The notes beneath the pieces were generated by a model. The model ran no database searches, was not told the DNA's origin, and saw only the letters and a list, made by a program, of their open reading frames with translations. The position numbers and the translations under genes are program-made. A DNA stretch of 9,536 nt from NCBI GenBank assembly GCA_030671565.1, contig DAOVIC010000061.1, positions 1 through 9,536 on the forward strand. Reading direction: 5' to 3'. The number at the start of each line of letters is the position of its first letter. Within the stretch, counting starts at the first letter, position 1. Below, piece after piece: positions 7,012 through 9,536 of the stretch. The DNA comes from Anaerohalosphaeraceae bacterium (GTDB lineage: Bacteria > Planctomycetota > Phycisphaerae > Sedimentisphaerales > Anaerohalosphaeraceae).

Positions 7012-7029
7012 GGGGGGATTTCTCCCCCC
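7012..7029 (-). terminator. Hairpin after the leftward three-gene operon
   Basis: GGGGGGA (7012-7018) and TCCCCCC (7023-7029) form a 7-bp stem with a TTTC loop, five bases beyond the stop codon of the last operon gene. The position is right for a terminator, but the following minus-strand sequence (ATTCATCATT) lacks a proper T-run, so termination may be partial. Confidence 0.45.
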
Positions 7030-7034
7030 TTGGT

Positions 7035-7478
7035 TTATTCCAGTTCGTCTATCATTTCTTCTATGTCGAACATCTGGTAGTATTCGCCGTCGAGTTCGTA
7101 GAGTTGGTCGTCTTCGACGAGGCTTGAGGCGTGTTCGCTGACTCCGATTCGGTAGGCTGTCGGGTCCAGTTCCTTCAGGACATAGGACGGCTGCCAGCTG
7201 CAGCATCCGATCTCGATTTCCGGATAACATTCGTCCATCATTTCGTCAAAAAGTTCTTCCTCGTCGATTGATTCGCAGTGTTGTTTGATAAGCTCCTCAA
7301 TTACCCACTCCGTGCCGTATTCTACGCCGACGCCGTCCATGTGACGCATGAAGTCGTCGCTGTGGCAGGTTGGGCAGTAGTCGCCTTCTACGACCTTGTA
7401 GCAGCTGTAGCAGAAGTTGTCGGTTACTTTGTAGGCTATTGCCTCAAGTCTTGCGTGTATTTCCATAAGTGCGGTCAT
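7035..7478 (-). CDS. Acidic zinc-ribbon protein, plasmid/island type, unknown function
   Basis: A 147-residue cytoplasmic protein, third gene of a leftward operon. Near the N-terminus C23-x2-C26 (FCYSCY) and C35-x2-C38 (YCPTCH) form a compact zinc ribbon. After it come a conserved-looking block GVGVEYGTEWVIEELI (50-64), a CYPEIEIGCCSW block (84-95) with three more cysteines, and a very acidic C-terminus. No enzyme motif is visible. Proteins with this layout (C-x2-C, C-x2-C, DDFMRH, VEYGTEWVIE, ELDP) are, to my memory, carried on conjugative plasmids and ICEs of Gram-negative bacteria, always uncharacterised. The many acidic residues could point to a DNA-mimic or anti-defence protein, but this is speculation. 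AAAGGG about 8 bases before the ATG is a good ribosome binding site. Confidence 0.75.
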   Translation of the reverse strand: MTALMEIHARLEAIAYKVTDNFCYSCYKVVEGDYCPTCHSDDFMRHMDGVGVEYGTEWVIEELIKQHCESIDEEELFDEMMDECYPEIEIGCCSWQPSYVLKELDPTAYRIGVSEHASSLVEDDQLYELDGEYYQMFDIEEMIDELE

Positions 7479-7491
7479 TTTTTCGCCCTTT

Positions 7492-7734
7492 CTATTTGTA
7501 AAAATCGTTTTTTCGTTTGTTTGCTTTTTGCTGTAGTTCCTGCATTTGCCTTTCGTGGAGTTTTCGCAAGAGAAATCGGCTCCGGCGTTTCTGTTTTGCT
7601 TTGCGAAAAGCCATTAATTCTAAATGGTTCGTTCCGGACACAAAGTCCCTCACAAAAAACCCGATTCCGTAAAGTGTGAAGCTGACCGACACAAGGCCGG
7701 CCAACTTCAACGAGTTCATCAGTAATTCACTCAA
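7492..7734 (-). CDS. Small membrane protein with basic cytoplasmic tail
   Basis: An 80-residue protein, second gene of the operon. Residues 9-27 (LKLAGLVSVSFTLYGIGFF) form one transmembrane helix; residues 43-80 are strongly basic and helical (RKAKQKRRSRFLLRK, then Q/K-rich), which by the positive-inside rule puts the tail in the cytoplasm, where it could contact nucleic acid or membrane lipids. The chosen start is TTG 7734, overlapping the upstream stop in a TTGA arrangement and preceded by GAGG eight bases away. An internal ATG at 7719 would remove five residues but lacks a good ribosome binding site. I recognise no family. The following gene starts 13 bases downstream, so all three are probably on one transcript. 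Confidence 0.6.
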   Translation of the reverse strand: MSELLMNSLKLAGLVSVSFTLYGIGFFVRDFVSGTNHLELMAFRKAKQKRRSRFLLRKLHERQMQELQQKANKRKNDFYK

Positions 7735-8042
7735 CTTGCTTTCCTCACGATCTTAACTGAACCGTACTTTGCGAACGGATCGCCGGATTTTGACGAAGCG
7801 GTTTTGACTCCGCAATTATGCGCCCACTTTTCGCGTCTGGGACTCCATTTGAAACCCGCCTCTTTCAACTTCGCCCGCACCTCGTCCGACGGTTTTTCTT
7901 CGAAGCTGACCCAAACCCATACGCCGCAAAGTTCAGCATTAAAACCGTTGTCAATGCAAAAGCTGGTCACCTCTTTGACCTTCGCGACAACTTCCGGACT
8001 GTTCATTTTTTCTTTCAACGTCATTTTTTTCTCGTCTGCCAT
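7731..8042 (-). CDS. Small accessory protein with GFKWSP-x4-W motif
   Basis: A 103-residue soluble protein, first gene of the leftward operon. The N-terminus (1-30) is a charged helix; the core VWVWVSFEEKPSDEVRAKLKEAGFKWSPRREKW (42-73) reads as two beta strands, a helix, then a G-F-K-W-S-P...W turn (G63, F64, W66, P68, W73). The same small module, a helix followed by GF-x-W-x-P-x-x-x-x-W, occurs in many uncharacterised phage and plasmid proteins and beside larger mobilisation or anti-restriction proteins; no activity is known to me. GAAAGGG eight bases before the ATG is a strong ribosome binding site. Its stop codon overlaps the start of the membrane protein gene, indicating coupled translation. 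A strong terminator at 8094-8136 lies just upstream, so the operon promoter should lie in the AT-rich 50 bases between. Confidence 0.7.
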   Translation of the reverse strand: MADEKKMTLKEKMNSPEVVAKVKEVTSFCIDNGFNAELCGVWVWVSFEEKPSDEVRAKLKEAGFKWSPRREKWAHNCGVKTASSKSGDPFAKYGSVKIVRKAS

Positions 8043-8093
8043 TTTTTGACCCTTTCAAAAAAAAGTAATTTATTTGTTTTTTGCTTTTCTGTT

Positions 8094-8136
8094 CTAAAAA
8101 AAACTGCCCTCCTCGCAAGGGGATGGGGGGGGCAGT
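8094..8136 (-). terminator. Leftward intrinsic terminator between RNA region and operon
   Basis: On the minus strand ACTGCCC (8136-8130) and GGGCAGT (8109-8103) form a 7-bp stem followed directly by eight Ts (8103-8096). It would stop leftward transcription before it enters the three-gene operon. On the plus strand the same bases form a longer 12-bp stem using two G-U pairs, but without a T-run. It may protect the RNA locus from, or end, antisense transcription. Confidence 0.5.
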
Positions 8137-8149
8137 GCTTTGCAGTTCT

Positions 8150-8189
8150 CTGGCAAAATCAGCAATGCAGTTCTGCTGATTTTTGCCAG
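8150..8189. repeat. Inverted repeat with 9-base loop
   Basis: CTGGCAAAATCAGCA (8150-8164) is matched by TGCTGATTTTTGCCAG (8174-8189), 15 bp with one bulged base. The loop contains part of TGCAGTTCT, which also occurs just outside the left arm (8141-8149 and 8166-8174), so a direct repeat is interleaved with the inverted one. No T-run follows on either strand, so this looks more like a protein-binding or origin-type site than a terminator. Confidence 0.5.
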
Positions 8190-8208
8190 CTTTTCGCCGA
8201 AGCAGAAA

Positions 8209-8268
8209 CCCGATCAAACAAAATTCTGTGACACCAAAGCAAAGCAACTGGCACAAATTTTGTTCGGG
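8209..8268. repeat. Imperfect inverted repeat over a possible promoter
   Basis: CCCGATCAAACAAAATTCTGTG (8209-8230; broken arm) faces CACAAATTTTGTTCGGG (8252-8268), matching CCCGA, ACAAAATT and TGTG or GTG with small gaps, around a 21-base centre. The right arm fills the spacer of the putative promoter at 8248-8276, so it could be an operator or part of an origin-like region. Confidence 0.35.
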
Positions 8269-8276
8269 TTTATACA
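8248..8276 (+). promoter_or_regulatory. Possible promoter of the structured RNA
   Basis: CTGGCA (8248-8253, 4 of 6) and TATACA (8271-8276, 4 of 6) are 17 bases apart. Initiation near 8283 would begin the transcript at the first strand of the terminal helix of the folded RNA, which is why I list this weak match. Confidence 0.3.
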
Positions 8277-8742
8277 GCAGAAAAACTTTTTATGATTCTC
8301 CCCTGAAGAAAACTCTCTGGAAATCGCCTCACGGAATAGGCTTTGCAGATATGCAAAGTGACAGGTCTAAAAAACAGGGAAAACAAGCGCGGACGTCATA
8401 AGCGCAGTTTGGCCGATAGTCGAGCTTGTCGAGCGTCAAGCAACGAAGTTGCGTATCGAAGGTTGCCTGCAACCGTCCCTTCTCCTACAAGTATAATAAT
8501 AGCCAAGTCCCTGTTGTTTTACGACCTGTCATCGGTTTGGGTAGGAATGGAGTGAGTGCTATTTTCTAAGAGAAAAGCTACCTGGAGGATAAAAAGTTTT
8601 CTGTTTGGCGTTATCGCAAGGCGGAAAAAGCCACATTCGGCGAAAGTAAATAAGGATAGTTTGCGTTTCACGAATTAGCAGTCCGGCATGACATTATGTT
8701 GTGCTGGCGTGTCGGCTGCCGTGAAGCGTAGTTCCTTTTTTT
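8276..8742 (+). ncRNA. Candidate large structured noncoding RNA, no family assigned
   Basis: No credible ORF lies here, but the strand folds by hand into a closed multi-branched structure. A terminal helix pairs 8276-8293 with 8589-8605 (12 continuous bp plus 5 beyond one bulge). Inside are CTCC/GGAG (8298-8301, 8584-8587), a 7-bp hairpin with GATA loop (8341-8358), a 21-bp arm with two bulges (8359-8379 with 8509-8531) stacked directly on it, and GGGTAG/CTACCT (8539-8544, 8578-8583) with an apical hairpin (8562-8576). The long arm carries its own branches: TTGGC/GCCAA (8409-8413, 8502-8506), CGATA/TATCG (8414-8418, 8454-8458), GCAAC-gaa-GTTGC (8440-8452) and GGTTGC/GCAACC (8461-8474). A 3' domain (8652-8737) pairs CGTTTCACG with CGTGAAGCG and CCGGCA with TGCTGG; each contains an internal G-U pair that would be A-C on the other strand, fixing the plus strand. 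T7 at 8736-8742 may end the transcript. Confidence 0.55.
8647..8742 (+). terminator. 3' domain of the RNA, terminator-like
   Basis: AAGGA (8652-8656) pairs with TCCTT (8733-8737) below a helix of 8661-8672 with 8720-8731, which is topped by GCAG/CTGC (8678-8681, 8716-8719) and CCGGCA/TGCTGG (8683-8688, 8702-8707). The 3' strand runs into seven Ts (8736-8742), opposed by an A-rich 5' side (8648-8653). The arm is longer than usual for a terminator, so it may be both an RNA domain and the transcript end. Confidence 0.4.
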
Positions 8743-8982
8743 AGTGTGCGTTTACGAAGTTAACGCGATAAAGATAGAATGTTTGAGTTCTGCAAAGCAG
8801 GTCGAGAATCCTTTTTGTGTGTTGGTTTTGATCGCCGAGCAAAGCAAGGTAATAACGGGGCTGCCGCCCCCGTATGTGCCATACCAGCCGATAGGCGGTC
8901 TACAACCCTTTTGTGCTGGTGAAACCAGCAAGGCGGCGTATGCCGCCCCTGATTCGGTGACTTGTCACCGAAAGGAGTGCAG
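8743..8982 (+). ncRNA. Hairpin array, second structured RNA domain or separate RNA
   Basis: In order: GCGTT/AACGC (8748-8752, 8762-8766), which competes with GCGAT/ATCGC (8765-8769, 8831-8835); CTGC-aaa-GCAG (8790-8800); ACGGGG/CCCCGT (8855-8860, 8868-8873); ACCaGCC-gata-GGCGGT (8883-8899, one bulged A); TGCTGGT-gaa-ACCAGCA (8914-8930); GGCGGC-gtat-GCCGCC (8932-8947); TTCGGTGAC-tt-GTCACCGAA (8953-8972). The last three are perfect stems of 7, 6 and 9 bp separated by one and five bases. AAGG/CCTT (8846-8849, 8907-8910) may enclose two of them. No ORF of coding character overlaps. It may continue the RNA upstream if the T-run at 8736 is read through. Confidence 0.45.
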
Positions 8983-9021
8983 GACGGACGATCCAGTTTT
9001 CGATAACGTGCGCAACCAGAA

Positions 9022-9114
9022 CGGCCGCTCGCGAATAACGGTTATATACATGCAAACGGTTCGCGCGATAAGCGGCCGGGGGGGTCCGGGGGGAAGCGAA
9101 GGCGCTCCCCCCGG
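9022..9114 (+). ncRNA. Nested GC-rich stem and very stable hairpin
   Basis: CGGCCGCT (9022-9029) pairs perfectly with AGCGGCCG (9071-9078), enclosing CGCGAA/TTCGCG (9030-9035, 9060-9065). Seven bases later CCGGGGGGA-a-GCG (9086-9098) pairs with CGCTCCCCCCGG (9103-9114), 12 bp with one bulge and an AAGG loop. No T-run follows, so it is not an intrinsic terminator. Two long G runs (9078-9084 and 9088-9093) could also form a G-quadruplex on the plus strand. Confidence 0.4.
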
Positions 9115-9536
9115 GAGACGCGGAGTCTTCTCGGTGAACGAACAGACGGATGGCGTTACAATACGACGGTAAGGAAGAGACGCGGAGAAAACCAAAACGA
9201 ACAGAAGGGAGATAGGAATTTTGCGACAGCTTGCGATGCGCATGGCATTGGAATCCAGGAACGACATGGCAACTATGATAATGGTAGGAGTGCTGGGCTA
9301 TGCGATACCCTGTGCGACTTTCGCGCTACCACGCGCAGATAATCGAGGGAGATGCGTTTCGTTTTTTCGGCATTTGTCGAAAAACGACGCGGCGACCGGT
9401 GCGATTGCGCTGTGCTTGCGACTATGATAGACCTGGGGCAAGCGAAGGAAAGCGAACGGCGATCAAGCCGTAGCTTCCGAAGCGCAAGAGTTGCGAGCGG
9501 TGCGGTGTTAAGGCTGGCGATGGAAGATGTGTGAGG
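9115..9536. other. Noncoding tract with repeats and hairpins to window end
   Basis: I see no credible protein gene here; open frames are short, rich in Arg/Ser and lack ribosome binding sites. GAGACGCGGAG occurs twice (9115-9125 and 9177-9187) and ACTATGATA twice (9272-9280 and 9421-9429). A long hairpin pairs TCGTTTTTTCG (9359-9369) with CGAAAAACGA (9378-9387), extended by CG/CG beyond one mismatch. Another pairs GGAA(A)GC with GCTTCC (9447-9453, 9473-9478) around ACGGC-gatcaa-GCCGT (9456-9471), extended by GCG/CGC (9442-9444, 9483-9485). The base composition is richer in G+C and purines than the left half of the window. Confidence 0.4.

Larger units (their letters stand above)
5025..9536. 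mobile_element. Presumed integrative element at tRNA-Lys (left part, right end not in window)
   Basis: The left boundary is set by the break in the tRNA-Lys gene near 5025. Everything to the right has accessory character: small ORFans, plasmid-type zinc-ribbon proteins, a cargo-like surface protein and a long noncoding structured tract. Integrase, relaxase or replication genes are not visible; they would be expected near the intact tRNA beyond 9536. The extent is inference. A small insertion ending before the PEP-CTERM gene at 5810 is an alternative, although no second att-like sequence was seen in the window. Confidence 0.55.

Noticed and set aside
8276..8605. Retron-like ncRNA: 12-base inverted repeats (8282-8293, 8589-8600) flanking a structured RNA
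   Set aside because: The span is longer than usual for msr-msd, and no reverse transcriptase is present in the window. It would be worth reopening only if an RT gene lies right of 9536.
8276..9200. Group II intron, RNase P RNA, tmRNA or SRP RNA
   Set aside because: I could not find a domain V-like hairpin, the RNase P or tmRNA conserved segments, or the SRP core; the hairpins do not fit those layouts by eye.
8965..9267. Leftward 100-residue open frame
   Set aside because: It is the antisense of the GC-rich hairpins, has a Pro/Gly-rich low-complexity middle and no ribosome binding site.
9352..9534. Rightward 60-residue open frame at the window end
   Set aside because: It has Arg/Ser-rich composition, no ribosome binding site, and overlaps a long hairpin; it stops at 9534 rather than running off the window.
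8043..9536. CRISPR array
   Set aside because: Repeats here are inverted, differ from each other and have irregular spacing; no repeated unit with unique spacers exists.

Overview
The window looks like a bacterial chromosome, most likely a planctomycete-type organism (Planctomycetota, possibly Phycisphaerae) or a relative. The main reason is a secreted repeat protein with a PEP-CTERM sorting tail. A homoserine dehydrogenase gene coupled to an apgM-type gene and a small FHA protein also fit. The assignment is inference from gene content.

Region 1 (1-4975) is ordinary, densely coded chromosome. At the left edge is the first codon group of a leftward gene that reads like a threonyl-tRNA synthetase TGS domain, with a near-consensus promoter. 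Next come a leftward HAD phosphatase of the Gph type, a rightward FHA-domain protein, an RluA-family pseudouridine synthase, and a two-gene unit: homoserine dehydrogenase (hom) and an apgM-family enzyme whose TTG start lies inside the end of hom. That pair probably carries aspartate semialdehyde to homoserine and on to phosphohomoserine for threonine synthesis.

Region 2 (4931-5025) is a junction. The 3' part of a leftward tRNA-Lys(CTT) gene, still followed by its own intrinsic terminator, stops at the anticodon stem and runs into unrelated sequence. This is the footprint of an integrative element that used the tRNA gene as attachment site. No intact tRNA-Lys copy lies in the window, so the element, if single, extends past 9536.

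Region 3 (5025-8042) has accessory character. It holds a short ORF whose first third is antisense tRNA, a zinc-ribbon protein starting MGGFGSG, a PEP-CTERM solenoid surface protein, and a leftward three-gene operon of small plasmid-type proteins: one with a GFKWSP motif, one small membrane protein and one acidic zinc-ribbon protein.

Region 4 (8043-9536) is about 1.5 kb with no credible protein gene but dense base-pairing potential. From 8276 to 8742 the plus strand folds, by hand, into a multi-branched RNA closed by a long terminal helix and containing a 21-bp long-range arm. Internal G-U pairs fit plus-strand transcription, and the last helix is followed by seven Ts. From 8855 to 9115 there is a run of perfect hairpins and nested GC-rich stems, with more hairpins after 9354. 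I read this as a candidate large structured noncoding RNA, or a cluster of them, on the mobile element. It is the most interesting part of the window. I could not assign it to a known RNA family from sequence alone.
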